NCBI GenBank assembly: GCA_905181785.1
Contig: CAJIZC010000005.1
Coordinates: 86,538 to 150,537 of the forward strand
Length of the DNA stretch: 64,000 nucleotides
Origin: an uncultured Candidatus Poseidoniales archaeon
GTDB lineage: Archaea; Thermoplasmatota; Poseidoniia; Poseidoniales; Poseidoniaceae
Direction: 5' to 3'
In this document: positions 36,401-44,982 of the stretch, piece after piece
Numbering within the stretch: the first letter of the stretch is position 1
Layout of the letters: each line of letters starts with the position of its first letter
Position numbers and translations under genes: made by a program
The notes under the pieces: generated by a model
Told to the model about the DNA's origin: nothing
Database searches by the model: none
Seen by the model: the letters and a program-made list of their open reading frames with translations, nothing else

Positions 36401-37156
36401 ATCCGTGCACGTGCCGCTGAGGCCACCTGTTTCAGTTTCGCCCCAATCGCCAACTTCGAGGCTTCGGTAAGCGTTTTGGTTCGAAGGACCGAGTGATGTA
36501 ATCATGCCTTGTGTGCTGGAGGTGATCGGCCCTCGGTAAGTCACGACGCGTTGATTTGAAACGTCATTGAGCAGGTCGAGGATGTAAATATCATCGTTCC
36601 CGTCTTGGTTTGCGTCGCCAACTGCGAGGTCCCAAGCCCAGAAGTGAGTGTAGCGCTGGCCGATGTTCCACGAGTTGTCATCGCAGCCTGCGTTTTCGAT
36701 GATGGTGACGTTGCCCGGTTCACCTGCTGGTGCGCCGTTGTCATCGGTCTTGAAGGGGTTGTTTCGCTGGAAAATCACAATGTCGTCTGCCCCGTCACCG
36801 GTGAACTCACCGACTTCGATAAATTGGACATTGGAAAATTCATCCCAATCTGCGTTTCGGCTTTGGTTCTCCGAGACCCAAATGTCCTGACGCTCGCTGA
36901 AATCCCCGTTCCCATCGTTCCAAAGAACGCTGATGGTGTGGGTGCCTTCAGTTGCCACGGCCATGTCGTTGAAACCATCGCAGTTGAAATCGCCAATAGC
37001 GACGTCCAACGGGTCACGGTTTGTTGTGTAAGACCGGGCGATAGAGGCGCTTGCAGTGGTGGCAAGAGCGGCGGTGGTCGACAAAACCATCAGCATGACG
37101 AGAAACATACTGAGGGCGCGGCTGTTTTTGTGGTTGTTTTTGGAGAACATCAACAT
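30500..37156 (-). CDS. Giant FG-GAP/VCBS surface protein with cytoplasmic repeat tail
   Basis: A 2218-residue surface protein. A signal segment (SMFLVMLMVLSTTAALATTA) comes first, then FG-GAP/VCBS-like beta-propeller repeats over roughly residues 45-440, with DxDxDG-type Ca2+ loops such as IGDFNCDGFND and VGDANQDGNDD. Next come CARDB-like and MAM/immune-inhibitor-A-like domains (WTGRDGFAVDNLTI), a GATase-like alpha/beta segment near VDVAILSDTSVRTNAI, and Ig-like domains. One membrane helix (GIAAGALIIIILLTLVFL) precedes a 110-residue cytoplasmic tail with two copies of a QQxxAQGYxEExAxTYAQQYAAQ pattern. Start ATG 37156 fits a TATA element; 37150 is possible. Confidence 0.88.
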   Translation of the reverse strand: MLMFSKNNHKNSRALSMFLVMLMVLSTTAALATTASASIARSYTTNRDPLDVAIGDFNCDGFNDMAVATEGTHTISVLWNDGNGDFSERQDIWVSENQSRNADWDEFSNVQFIEVGEFTGDGADDIVIFQRNNPFKTDDNGAPAGEPGNVTIIENAGCDDNSWNIGQRYTHFWAWDLAVGDANQDGNDDIYILDLLNDVSNQRVVTYRGPITSSTQGMITSLGPSNQNAYRSLEVGDWGETETGGLSGTCTDDDIWVLRSEGVDYATGQTTNPGNDDNVTIIEYSCLTNTYPATFTYNQANPQTGTSLINMAVPFTNDFDIADIDNNGAIDALVVNDGNVENVSFVTSSAVGTWTSPTLAYFGPYISYSVTVADLNNDGEPDFVNPTVAYQQNSSDSAGGSTSNFFLNFPTTVQVTLSDGSGTHLTPLSYEAGRRPSMVEVGQLAGPSNSALDIVVGHTSYDFGSWVDNFGWEGQYDTITVVEMDSKDLAVTSLEISPTDRFFGIVGEGTRDINVTVTNTGMDVLNGQSATLDLELKVVDEASSTNSSVYQMDWDNPEVKTGCGTGCNWAFEEYIDQATKWHEETNSSQGASDGNNDPNVSANYQNPTDFMWAGHYKTNSSGDLWSGYDKNWDDAMVLEDVDLTGSDRAFMSVELFQHLGHGVLGSLDQTGNYLAGDVWDDVAMIEIGSEESGWDILSCPQEAYISGACASGDSIWGGFDLDRQYKQALGGVAEGVYYYGIYSAGTYYGWNNFTEEGVGSFDLSPWAGETVDVRFRFRTGFTGSISDDNESRWTGRDGFAVDNLTITKQNTAFLANPQVQQTNINLNNLGPGQEYTASITADLLNDTIYRISASLSANSWDEQAQNDELVGYITPFNLYDPMVEGIEYFNPGGLYAEGVFDIEVATNNYGNTEVDFDVKATVFSATPSDVYCGTPTALCAEDFEGGANGYRYEESANPKGVIYNEATCQDLIFNNNAYWFGHPCDTGANGYGDAWANETLTIPDIDLTSMSGDFVSLNFEYYADTFYGIDSDGTSIVDVNDYAAMTLDILRDGATYSGVLVGQWNDYNEDGTCQIDENGDNIVNASEPIDNAEIAYIGDDSSTDGTGGNYNVFFNTNDLVATTSIDLTHLYVLNTSDASSINWGYECMSLSGSVVDINFEFQSDDDGRNGINDGFKGVAFNNISLQEFTFIEDNAYTISRTNVDAEQSATEIVASHEFFSGVYMIEVETIFDNTTAGKPWFNDQEISTSNNIERVIFNVESVDITLGKPNTLTCLNDQILECVMPIDSSYTHDWGLQATNGVLAGDYVFNMNIYDETTQSMAHTTTAGPSQSLDSQQKIDLTFTPWNGWMDGHTYNISFDAELANGNPSGNVRYFHATFADHVDVAILSDTSVRTNAIKEDLNILGMSYTQYTINNWDTYLDAGWFTHYDKIVLPWQDDIAAKDIENGGRGYYQKLGSTAHKTTLEGFMSSGGTVQAHLGPQGSQIYGVDQGLAGRLPFGLDVQSRNTPESQIDFAGTDFADPYHPLMDNVDINAFQGFDADSTVAQAVLNTKSVSANNVPVTCNGYMEDGGYFQRLIRDGADNQDTILGVCSYYSGGLIVSTMDVSTHSERADSTTLPLLGNMLAYQVTPYPEGFGTLGNGLDLKINDQVPGINPSTGGYELRYMKSDADLTFSYTTTTTETLSTDWIVSGPTSWDGSTMATGMTAVNTDAMPVMNFCKADLSSATGCAQGEQWTITLMLHDAAGHARVIEVTVETNDVYADEYRPTAEAMIDMREEYTDLVEFVGTKTVSNTEWSVNRIILDEDGEVTVHFDASNSTDLDALEGSGIETYEWKVLFDAPYGDDSFSLDGHTFEQTAASDGAWAYTFRNVTVDPSGTTENQIRIELIVYDKAGKFSEKYRMYFVVVPDGFGDEEPVVQLDASLNASRVASDTVTISGTVLSGAENGDVYVEAAFVESDFDASAVDKYNLGLIGAWDRSNKTGDAETFDLTLSLEDMYTNKSQSQRIFIKIYEGDDERWVTIKWIEIQLPACQGLEADAGALTAGGEFVFDADGECQWSGAWTYENGEWKAPAQSGDSDGTQSGVDTMTIGIAAGALIIIILLTLVFLRKGGAGGDDTIKDFAASSAGYGSAQLDATEQYVQQLIAQGYPEETARTYAQQYAAQAAGAAAPAAAAAAPVADDAVYQQYYQQFVAQGYDEATAATYAQQYAAQYAQTQQ

Positions 37157-37181
37157 CACTGCTTCGGCCACTGCCCGTTGC

Positions 37182-37192
37182 ACTTTAATTCC
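37182..37192 (-). promoter_or_regulatory. TATA-like box of the giant surface protein gene
   Basis: Minus-strand GGAATTAAAGT centred about 31 nt before the ATG at 37156 fits a leaderless archaeal promoter. A second A/T-rich block (GAAATTTTAAATC, near 37255-37267) lies further upstream and could be an alternative promoter. Confidence 0.4.
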
Positions 37193-37333
37193 TTTGCTCC
37201 TAAGTTCAGTCCATCCCGCCTTAACCTTTCTCGCAGTACCCCGTTTAACAACAGATTTAAAATTTCAATACCCGACAGGGAGTCAGCGGAGTTTTTACGG
37301 TCAATCCGAGCCGTTTTATAGAGGCAAAAGGGT

Positions 37334-38005
37334 TCAAAATTTACCTTTTAGCCAAGCTGGGGAAGGGCCCCAACCAGTCGCATCTCCGCCGTGAACTTTC
37401 ACTAATTTCCCAGCGCCAAACAATGACTCCAACCAGACTTCCAAGGCCGTACCTTCGCGCCCGCCGAGTTTCTTACTTGCAACCTCTTCGATGACTTCGG
37501 TTCGGAGGGCTGTAATGCCGTATTCACGCACCACAAGGTGCATCAATTCGCGCAACCATGCTTCCGCCATTGGATCGATGCTCATCGCCCCTTGGATTGG
37601 AAGCGGCTCTTCCATTTCATCGAGTGCCTCCATGAGTTCAATTGGGTCAGGCCGAGCGGGGAGTTGCAAACCAATGGTGTCCAATTCCAGCTGGAGGTCC
37701 AGTTGGCCAATAGGACGTCGGACAACAGGGATTCGACTCGGGTCTGGTGTAGGTCCCATGTCGAGTGGTTTCTCACCCATTGGCGAATCATCAAGAGCGT
37801 CTTTTGGCCCCCCTTTAGCCGGCACAACACCAGAGGAATTCGTAGCGATGACTTCGGACCCAATCGGCATCGACCAGCCGACGCCCTCTAGACCGAGTTC
37901 CTTCACACGGTCATCGACCCATGATGAATCGCCCTCAAGCAAGACATTGATATCGTGCTCATCGGAGCGGAAACGATAACGAACATTGCCTCTGAGTTTC
38001 GACAT
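37334..38005 (-). CDS. Hypothetical protein
   Basis: A 223-residue protein. Residues ~1-45 form a possible small domain (RYRFRSDEHDINVLLEGDSSWVDDRV). A Pro/Asp-rich linker with RRPIGQLDLQLELDTIGLQL follows, and the C-terminal ~95 residues are helical (DPMAEAWLRELMHLVVREYG). Soluble and acidic; no signal or membrane helix. No family recognised. ATG at 38005 is preferred to the GTG one codon upstream. It lies between the giant surface protein and aconitase genes on the same strand. Confidence 0.7.
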   Translation of the reverse strand: MSKLRGNVRYRFRSDEHDINVLLEGDSSWVDDRVKELGLEGVGWSMPIGSEVIATNSSGVVPAKGGPKDALDDSPMGEKPLDMGPTPDPSRIPVVRRPIGQLDLQLELDTIGLQLPARPDPIELMEALDEMEEPLPIQGAMSIDPMAEAWLRELMHLVVREYGITALRTEVIEEVASKKLGGREGTALEVWLESLFGAGKLVKVHGGDATGWGPSPAWLKGKF

Positions 38006-38073
38006 CACTGAGGCCTCATTTTAGTTAAACCAATTTGATTGATGAACTTTTTCATGACGGACGCCCTCATGAA

Positions 38074-40743
38074 TCACTCCGCCAAAGCCAGTTGACGCAA
38101 CACGGTATGGAGAATCCCGCCGTTTCGGTAGTATTCAACCTCAACAGGCGTGTCAAGACGGACCTGAGCGTTGAACTTCAAATTCGAGCCGTCGGCCCGA
38201 ACGGCCGTAACTTCGAGCATTTGGAGCGGTTCAACATCGTCACCAACTGGGATGGTAAACGATTCTGTCCCATCCAAGCCAAGTGTTTCGTGAGATTCAC
38301 CTTCGACGAAGGTCATCGGAAGAACGCCCATGCCAACAAGGTTCGATCGATGAATTCGTTCAAACGAGGTTGCAATCACTGCGCCAACACCGAGCAAATA
38401 GGTACCTTTAGCAGCCCAGTCTCGAGAGGAACCTGTACCGTATTGACTGCCAGCGAGCACGACCTTTGGCCCGTCGTAACTCTGTGCTGCATCGTACACT
38501 GAAACCACTTCGCCCGTGACAAAATCAAGCGCATAACCGCCCTCTGTACCGGGTGCCATTTGGTTGCGAATGCGAACGTTGGCAAAGGTGCCCCGCATCA
38601 TCACTTCGTGATTTCCGCGGCGGCTTCCAAAGGAATTGAAATCAGTTTGGCTAATGCCTCGTTCGACAAGCCATTTACCAGCCGGCCCATCCTCTGGGAA
38701 TGCACCAGCGGGAGAGATGTGATCGGTCGTAATCGAATCGCCCAACTTGAGCAGAACGCGAGCGTTTTCGATGCTCGAGATTGGCTGGGGTTCCGCTGAA
38801 AGGCCTGAAAAGAAGGTTGGCAAGCGAATGTAAGTTGATTCGGCTTCCCATGGATAAAGCGGGCTTGGTTCGGAAGGTATGCTGTCCCAGCGAGGCTCGT
38901 TCATGGCGTCAGCATAGCGCTGACGGAACATTTCGGGCGTGATGACAGAAAGAGCTTCTGCCAGTTCCTCATCGCTTGGCCACAGTTCGCTGAGCATGAC
39001 TGGTGCACCTTCGGGCGTGTAGCCAACCGGTTGGGTTGACAAATCCACTTCGAGCGAACCTGCAAGAGCGTAAGCGACAACAAGCGGCGGGCTCGCAAGG
39101 TAGGACGCCTTGACTTTCCCATGCACTCGACCCTCGAAGTTTCGATTGCCTGAAATAACTGAACCAACAATAAGGCCAGCGTCATCGATGGCTGCTTCAA
39201 TTTCCTCGGGAAGTGGGCCGGAGTTTCCGATGCAGGTGGTGCATCCATAGCCGACAACATTGAATCCGAGGGCGTTGAGATCTTCTTGTAGACCAGACGC
39301 TTCGTAGTACTCTGTAACAACCCTTGAACCAGGGGCGAGGGAGGTTTTCACCCACGGTTTGACTTCCAAGCCGTGCTTTCTTGCGTTTCGGGCAACAAGC
39401 CCTGCTGCGAGCATGACTCCAGGATTCGAGGTGTTGGTGCAACTCGTAATCGCTGCAATCACAACGTCGCCGTGATTCAAATCATAAGTTTCGCCGTTGC
39501 GCGTGACCAGAGCGCTCTTCGATAATTCTTCATGCGCCAAACCGTGCCCGTGATGGCCCAATTCATGAGTAAGGGATTCCAAGAAATGAGGCTTCATCTT
39601 CGTAAGATCAACTCGGTCTTGTGGCCGCTTTGGCCCTGCAAGAGCCGGTTGAACGGTCGAGAGGTCGAGTTCTAAGGTAGCCGTGTAGGTTTTTTCAGCA
39701 GCGCTTGCATCATACCACAAGCCTTGAGCGCGAGCATAGGCTTCAACGCCAGCGATGGCCGCATCTTCACGCCCGCTCAAGCGCATGTAATCGAGGGTTC
39801 GCTCGTCAACAGGGAAAAAGCCGCATGTGGCGCCGTATTCAGGAGCCATATTGGCGATGGTTGCACGGTCTGCAAGCGTCAAAGCCACCATGCCTTGCCC
39901 GAAGAATTCAACGAATTTCCCAACAACACCGTGGTTGCGGAGGATCTCAACAATTCGAAGGGTCATGTCAGTCGCAGTCACACCGGAGTTGAGTGCGCCT
40001 GTTAAGCGAACGCCGACGACATCGGGCGCAAGCATGTAGATGGGTTGGCCAAGCATGACTGCCTCTGCCTCAATTCCACCGACACCCCAACCAAGTACAC
40101 CCAAGCCGTTGATCATCGTGGTGTGAGAGTCTGTACCGACGAGGGTGTCTGCGAGCCAAACGCCGTCTTCTTGACGCGCAACGCTTGCCAGGTATTCGAG
40201 GTTGACCTGATGCACGATGCCACGTGAGGGGGGGACCGCTTGGAAATTAGCAAGGGATTGCTGGCCCCACTTGAGGAAGGTATAGCGTTCCATGTTTCGG
40301 TGGTATTCAATGTCGAGGTTCATCTCTAAGGCTTGGCTGCTTGAGCCGTCGACGTCGACCTGAACTGAATGATCGATGACAAGATCAACAGGCACTTGTG
40401 GGTTGACCTTCTCAGGATCCCCGCCCATCTCCACCATGGCATCGCGCAGGGCCGCCAAGTCAACCACTGCGGGTACGCCAGTGAAATCCTGTAAGATCAC
40501 ACGGGAAGGTCGGAAGGGAATTTCTCCACGCTCACCGTTCGGTGTCCATGCTGCGATGTTTCGGATGTCTTTCTCGCTGACCAAGAACCCGTCATTGCCT
40601 CGCAATGCCCCTTCGAGGAGAATTCGAATGGAGTAGGGTAATGCACCAGTGGCGATGCCATTTTCATCAAGACCGTCCAGTGAATAATAGTCGCCGCCGA
40701 CAGAAAGGGTTCTGCGTGCGTTGAAGGGGTCCAAGGTCGCCAT
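38074..40743 (-). CDS. acnA: Aconitate hydratase A
   Basis: An 889-residue aconitase/IRP1-type enzyme interconverting citrate and isocitrate in the TCA cycle. The [4Fe-4S] cluster Cys are visible in SCTNTSNPGV and GYGCTTCIGNSGP. DSHTTMINGLGVLGWGVGG and the C-terminal swivel-domain loop AGSQYGTGSSRDWAAKG complete the active site. Length is normal for AcnA. ATG at 40743; the frame extends to a TTG at 40755. A TCATAGATTAG element ~24 nt upstream may be its TATA box. Confidence 0.95.
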   Translation of the reverse strand: MATLDPFNARRTLSVGGDYYSLDGLDENGIATGALPYSIRILLEGALRGNDGFLVSEKDIRNIAAWTPNGERGEIPFRPSRVILQDFTGVPAVVDLAALRDAMVEMGGDPEKVNPQVPVDLVIDHSVQVDVDGSSSQALEMNLDIEYHRNMERYTFLKWGQQSLANFQAVPPSRGIVHQVNLEYLASVARQEDGVWLADTLVGTDSHTTMINGLGVLGWGVGGIEAEAVMLGQPIYMLAPDVVGVRLTGALNSGVTATDMTLRIVEILRNHGVVGKFVEFFGQGMVALTLADRATIANMAPEYGATCGFFPVDERTLDYMRLSGREDAAIAGVEAYARAQGLWYDASAAEKTYTATLELDLSTVQPALAGPKRPQDRVDLTKMKPHFLESLTHELGHHGHGLAHEELSKSALVTRNGETYDLNHGDVVIAAITSCTNTSNPGVMLAAGLVARNARKHGLEVKPWVKTSLAPGSRVVTEYYEASGLQEDLNALGFNVVGYGCTTCIGNSGPLPEEIEAAIDDAGLIVGSVISGNRNFEGRVHGKVKASYLASPPLVVAYALAGSLEVDLSTQPVGYTPEGAPVMLSELWPSDEELAEALSVITPEMFRQRYADAMNEPRWDSIPSEPSPLYPWEAESTYIRLPTFFSGLSAEPQPISSIENARVLLKLGDSITTDHISPAGAFPEDGPAGKWLVERGISQTDFNSFGSRRGNHEVMMRGTFANVRIRNQMAPGTEGGYALDFVTGEVVSVYDAAQSYDGPKVVLAGSQYGTGSSRDWAAKGTYLLGVGAVIATSFERIHRSNLVGMGVLPMTFVEGESHETLGLDGTESFTIPVGDDVEPLQMLEVTAVRADGSNLKFNAQVRLDTPVEVEYYRNGGILHTVLRQLALAE

Positions 40744-40776
40744 GGGAAGAGCCAAAAGGCCCTAATCTATGAACAA

Positions 40777-40792
40777 AACCCTTGATAGGGTT
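40777..40792. promoter_or_regulatory. Inverted repeat between cyclophilin and aconitase genes
   Basis: AACCCT-TGAT-AGGGTT, a 6-bp inverted repeat with 4-nt spacer. On the minus strand it is followed by TTG and lies just upstream of the presumed aconitase TATA box, so it may be an operator or a weak terminator for the cyclophilin gene. Low confidence. Confidence 0.3.
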
Positions 40793-40825
40793 GTTCTTTC
40801 AGCACCAAAAGATTCGCTTAACGAA

Positions 40826-41905
40826 TCAGAAAGGCCACCAGCTGGATGATGATTCACCGCTGAACGAGGCATCGATGAGCGTCACCGGGTAAGCAGGATC
40901 GCTTCCAGATTGGCCGCCGGTCTCAATTGCGTCGATTTTGTCCACAACATCCTGGCCTTCAATGACCTTGCCAAAGACGGTATGAACACCGTCAAGGTGA
41001 GAAGGAGTCGAGCCTGGTGAAACGATGAAGAATTGGGAGCCACCTGTGTGGGCGTTGTTTGTCTTGGCCATCGAGAGCATGTATGGTTCGTGCTTCAAAC
41101 CGTTGTCGGCTTCATCCCCAATGGTCCAAGCCGTTTTGGAGCAATCCGATTGACTGGCGCTTGGGCTGCCGTTGCAGTAACCGTCCCAAACAGCAGCGTG
41201 GCCACCTGTGCCGTCGCCGTTGGTAAAGTCGCCACCTTGGAGCATAAATCCTGCAATAATTCTGTGATAAATGGTTTCGTCATAAGACCCATCACGGACA
41301 AGTTCCTTGAAATTTTCAACGTGAGTTGGTGCTTCGTTGCCGTACAATTCAATGGTGATGGTCCCTTTCTCAAACGAACCATCGGCGTTTGTCCAAGACA
41401 TCTCGAAGACCACGTTTTCTCCGTCAGCCTGTGGTTGGCTGAGCGCTGCTATGCCTGCAAGAACGAGCAAGAAGGCCGTTCCGAAGGCGAAAACGCCAGC
41501 GAGGGTTGGTGTACCATCTCGAACCATTCGAGGAAAGACCGTCTCGCTGATCCGTGCGTCCTGCATTTCATTGAGCAGGTTGTTGTACTGAGTGTTTGTG
41601 CGCTTATCGCTTGAATTGCCTTTCATTGAATCCCTGAATAGGCTCGCTGCCTTCCGGTAATCAGAACTTGACCGGGTGTCTTTGGCTTTGGCCCATGTCG
41701 CTTCGGCAGCGATTCGAAGGGTGGTTGGATGCTGCCCTTCACCGTCGATGGAGCGAAGTGTGTCCAGTGCACCCTCATACTTTCCCTTCAACAACGTTTT
41801 CTCTGCTTTGTCCCATGCGGCCTTTCGAACTTCTGCTTCGGTGAGTTCCGGCTTGCTCAAGGACTTCTTGACTGAAGATTTCTTTGCTGCGGTGCTGTCG
41901 GCCAT
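40826..41905 (-). CDS. Membrane-anchored cyclophilin-type peptidyl-prolyl isomerase
   Basis: A 359-residue protein. The N-terminal ~130 residues are cytoplasmic and helical with a TPR-like stretch (AEKTLLKGKYEGALDTLRS). A membrane helix follows (TLAGVFAFGTAFLLVLAGIA), and then an extracytoplasmic cyclophilin domain: GTITIELYGNEAPTHVENF, YHRIIAGFMLQGGDFTNGDG and GSQFFIVSPGSTPSHLDGVH. The catalytic Arg is in YHRII. It probably folds exported proteins such as the large surface proteins here. ATG at 41905 chosen; ATGs at 41911 and 41944 are alternatives. Confidence 0.88.
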   Translation of the reverse strand: MADSTAAKKSSVKKSLSKPELTEAEVRKAAWDKAEKTLLKGKYEGALDTLRSIDGEGQHPTTLRIAAEATWAKAKDTRSSSDYRKAASLFRDSMKGNSSDKRTNTQYNNLLNEMQDARISETVFPRMVRDGTPTLAGVFAFGTAFLLVLAGIAALSQPQADGENVVFEMSWTNADGSFEKGTITIELYGNEAPTHVENFKELVRDGSYDETIYHRIIAGFMLQGGDFTNGDGTGGHAAVWDGYCNGSPSASQSDCSKTAWTIGDEADNGLKHEPYMLSMAKTNNAHTGGSQFFIVSPGSTPSHLDGVHTVFGKVIEGQDVVDKIDAIETGGQSGSDPAYPVTLIDASFSGESSSSWWPF

Positions 41906-42083
41906 ATGCATCCGAGGCCGCTCCCCGTTTTGAGCATCACGCATCAATTATGAAGCGGCACAAAGCGTGAAAACAGGGCCAAATATGGGCGGTGCGCATC
42001 AACATGTTCAAAGGGTGCATGCGGAACCCCAACCCCATACAGCCCCTCATTTCGGTGAGTCTGGCCCTCAGGGGACACGAACA

Positions 42084-43871
42084 ATGGAAACCATTGCCAA
42101 CGATTACACAATCAACATCGCAACTGCAAACGGAACAGGCTCTCAATCTGCAAACCTGATCCTTCTCCAAGCCCTGTTCGAAATGGGCGTCCCCGTCAGC
42201 GGGAAAAACATGTTTCCGTCCAATATTTCCGGCCTACCAACGTGGTACATTGTTCGTCTTTCAGACAATGGCTATCAAGCGCCAGGCGACCGAACTCACA
42301 TTCAAGTTCTCGTCAACCCGGCAACATGGCATGACGATCTGGCCGCCCTCGAACCCGGCAGCGTCGTCATCTGGAACGAGAACGCAAAAATGGAAATGAC
42401 CCGCGACGACGTGGTATCTTACCCTGTACCAATGTCTGCACTCGCACGTAAAATCAATCCGAAAATTGCAAAACTTGTCACCAACATCATCTATGTCGGT
42501 ATCATTGCTGAAATGTTAGGCATCGATCAAGAGGCACTCAACAGTGCGGTTGCAAAGCAATTCAAAGGCAAAACAAGCGCCATTGAACTCAACATCACCG
42601 CTCTTGGCCTTGGTCGAGATTACTTCAAGGACAACTTCACCAAAGAAGACCCCTATGTCGTGGAAGCGCGAACGGTCGACACGCCCAAGTTTTTCATCGA
42701 TGGCAACGAAGCAGCAGCGCTTGGTTGCATCTTTGGCGGTGTCCAAATGCTTGCATGGTACCCAATCACACCGTCTTCTTCCCTTGCGGAAGGCATCATC
42801 AATTACATCCCTCAACTCAGGGTTGATGAAGAAGGCGACGCAACCTGCGCCGTCATTCAAGCAGAAGATGAACTCGCCGCAGCTGGCATGGTGCTTGGCG
42901 CCGGATGGGCTGGTGGCCGAGGCATGACTGCCACCTCAGGACCAGGTATTTCGCTGATGCAAGAATTCATCGGCCTTGCCTACTTTGCCGAAATTCCTTC
43001 TGTGTTCTGGGACGTGAACCGTGTTGGTCCATCCACCGGACTCCCAACAAGAACGCAGCAATCTGACATCACCATGCTGTACGAAGGCAGCCACGGTGAC
43101 ACGCAACACATCGTGCTGATTCCAGGAACCGTCGAAGAATGCTTTGAGTTCGGATGGCGCGCTTTCGACATCACAGAGCGGTTCCAAACACCGGTGTTTG
43201 GGCTTAGCGACCTTGATCTTGGCATGAACCGCTGGGCGTGTGAAGGCTTTACTTATCCTGATCAACCCATGGACAGAGGAAAGGTTGTTCGCGACAAAGA
43301 TGTCTTCGAAGCGTTTGAAGAATTCGGACGTTACCTCGACGTAGACGGCGATGGCATCCCCTACCGAACCCTTCCCGGCTCAGGCATGGATCCGATATTG
43401 TACCGAGGCACTGGCCACAACCCAAAGGGCGTTTACTCCGAAAAGCCTGAAGATTACTTCAACCTCATGGAACGCCTCCGTTCAAAGATTGACGGAGCAC
43501 GCGACAAGTTGCCTGCTCCAATTCTTCGAGAAGAAGAGGAATGTGAAGTCGGCATCATTTACCTTGGCAGCATGGAAAATACCATTCAAGAAATCGACGA
43601 TATGCTCGAAAGCACAGGCCTCAAAGTCAGCCAGTGCAGGGTCCGTGCACTTCCGTTCCACAGCGGTGTTGAAGAATTCATTCGACGCCATGAGACCACA
43701 ATTGTGCTCGAAATTAACCGCGACGGCCAACTCTATGGTATCTTGAGAAAGGAATTGCCAAACGATTTGATCACCAAGGTTCACTCCGTCGCCTACAGCG
43801 ACGGTATGCCACCTCGCGCCCGCGTCTACTCCGACCGAATTCTTTCCACCCTTCTGGAGGTGAACCAATGA
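42084..43871 (+). CDS. korA: 2-oxoacid:ferredoxin oxidoreductase, fused gamma/alpha subunit
   Basis: A 595-residue subunit. Residues ~1-190 are the gamma domain (IATANGTGSQSANLILLQAL) and ~200-595 the alpha domain with YPITPSSSLAEGI, AEDELAAAGMVLGAGWAGGRG and GLPTRTQQSD. With the beta subunit it oxidises 2-oxoglutarate or another 2-oxoacid to acyl-CoA, reducing ferredoxin. The GLPTRTQQSD motif favours the Kor type. ATG at 42084; the frame extends upstream to 41967 without support. Start of the beta gene overlaps its stop (ATGA). Confidence 0.93.
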   Translation: METIANDYTINIATANGTGSQSANLILLQALFEMGVPVSGKNMFPSNISGLPTWYIVRLSDNGYQAPGDRTHIQVLVNPATWHDDLAALEPGSVVIWNENAKMEMTRDDVVSYPVPMSALARKINPKIAKLVTNIIYVGIIAEMLGIDQEALNSAVAKQFKGKTSAIELNITALGLGRDYFKDNFTKEDPYVVEARTVDTPKFFIDGNEAAALGCIFGGVQMLAWYPITPSSSLAEGIINYIPQLRVDEEGDATCAVIQAEDELAAAGMVLGAGWAGGRGMTATSGPGISLMQEFIGLAYFAEIPSVFWDVNRVGPSTGLPTRTQQSDITMLYEGSHGDTQHIVLIPGTVEECFEFGWRAFDITERFQTPVFGLSDLDLGMNRWACEGFTYPDQPMDRGKVVRDKDVFEAFEEFGRYLDVDGDGIPYRTLPGSGMDPILYRGTGHNPKGVYSEKPEDYFNLMERLRSKIDGARDKLPAPILREEEECEVGIIYLGSMENTIQEIDDMLESTGLKVSQCRVRALPFHSGVEEFIRRHETTIVLEINRDGQLYGILRKELPNDLITKVHSVAYSDGMPPRARVYSDRILSTLLEVNQ

Positions 43872-44932
43872 GCGACGCACCAGCACGACCAGCCAAAGCA
43901 GCCCGACCCGTTAAACTCAACGTCATCAACGAGCCGAAAGAAAGTTACACAGGTGGAAAATCTTCGCTGTGCCCTGGATGTGGCCACGACCAAATTTCAA
44001 GTGTCATCATCGCTGCTGCTTGGGAAAACGGCATCGAACCTCACCGAATCGCAAAGATGTCTGGCATCGGTTGTTCATCAAAGACCCCCGCTTATTACCT
44101 CGGGCAATCACACGGATTCAACACCGTTCACGGAAGAATGCCATCGGTGACCACTGGCGCCTATGCGGTCAACAAGGACCTCCTTTACCTCGGAGTTTCC
44201 GGCGATGGCGATTCGGCATCGATTGGTATTGGCCAACTGATTCACGCCATTCGAAGAAATATGGACATGGTCTACATCGTTGAAAACAACGGCGTATACG
44301 GCCTGACAAAGGGCCAATACTCTGCAACTGCAGATGTCGGTTCCAAGAAAAAGAAAGGCAAGGTCAACACAACACAACCCATTGATTTGTGCGCTCTTGC
44401 CATCAACCTTGGTTGCACCTTTGTCGCTCGCTCCTTCTCCGGTTCTAAGAAGCAGTTAACGGCGCTCATCAAGGCAGCAATGTCTCACAAAGGATTCGCA
44501 TTTATCGACGTCATCAGCCCTTGTGTGACGTTCAATAACAACGACGAATCAATGCGGTCTTACGGATATGTCAAAGAGAACGAAATCACCCTGCACATGA
44601 CCGATTACATCCCTCACTTCAACCCCGTTGAGGAAGTTGAAGTCCCGGAAGGCCATTTCAGAGACATCGAACTTCACGACGGTTCAACCATCAGGCTCGA
44701 AACCATTTCCGAACACCACGACCCGAGCAGTCCTATGGCCGCACTCACCGCACTTCACGAAGCCGAAACAACCCAGAAGCACGTCACCGGTTTGCTCTAC
44801 TTCGACAACACAAAGCCTGCATTAGCCGAAGACCTTGGCATTGTTGACACACCACTGATCGACGTACCTGCAACTGAGTTGCGCCCCTCATCAGCTCTGC
44901 TCGATGAGTTGAATGCGGCATTGCTCGGATAA
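43868..44932 (+). CDS. korB: 2-oxoacid:ferredoxin oxidoreductase, beta subunit
   Basis: A 354-residue TPP-binding subunit. Cluster-binding Cys occur in SLCPGCGHDQ and GIGCSSKTP, with a third in the DVISPCVTFNN segment. The TPP motif is GVSGDGDSASIGIGQLIHA with ENNGVYGLTKGQYS. No separate ferredoxin-like domain is fused. It is translationally coupled to the alpha subunit by a 4-bp overlap. The GLTKGQ motif is common in 2-oxoglutarate and 2-oxoisovalerate types, so substrate is not fixed. Confidence 0.93.
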   Translation: MSDAPARPAKAARPVKLNVINEPKESYTGGKSSLCPGCGHDQISSVIIAAAWENGIEPHRIAKMSGIGCSSKTPAYYLGQSHGFNTVHGRMPSVTTGAYAVNKDLLYLGVSGDGDSASIGIGQLIHAIRRNMDMVYIVENNGVYGLTKGQYSATADVGSKKKKGKVNTTQPIDLCALAINLGCTFVARSFSGSKKQLTALIKAAMSHKGFAFIDVISPCVTFNNNDESMRSYGYVKENEITLHMTDYIPHFNPVEEVEVPEGHFRDIELHDGSTIRLETISEHHDPSSPMAALTALHEAETTQKHVTGLLYFDNTKPALAEDLGIVDTPLIDVPATELRPSSALLDELNAALLG

Positions 44933-44982
44933 AGACGAAAAGAACAGAACCTGCAATAAGGAGCAGGGGGTAGAGGCTATCG

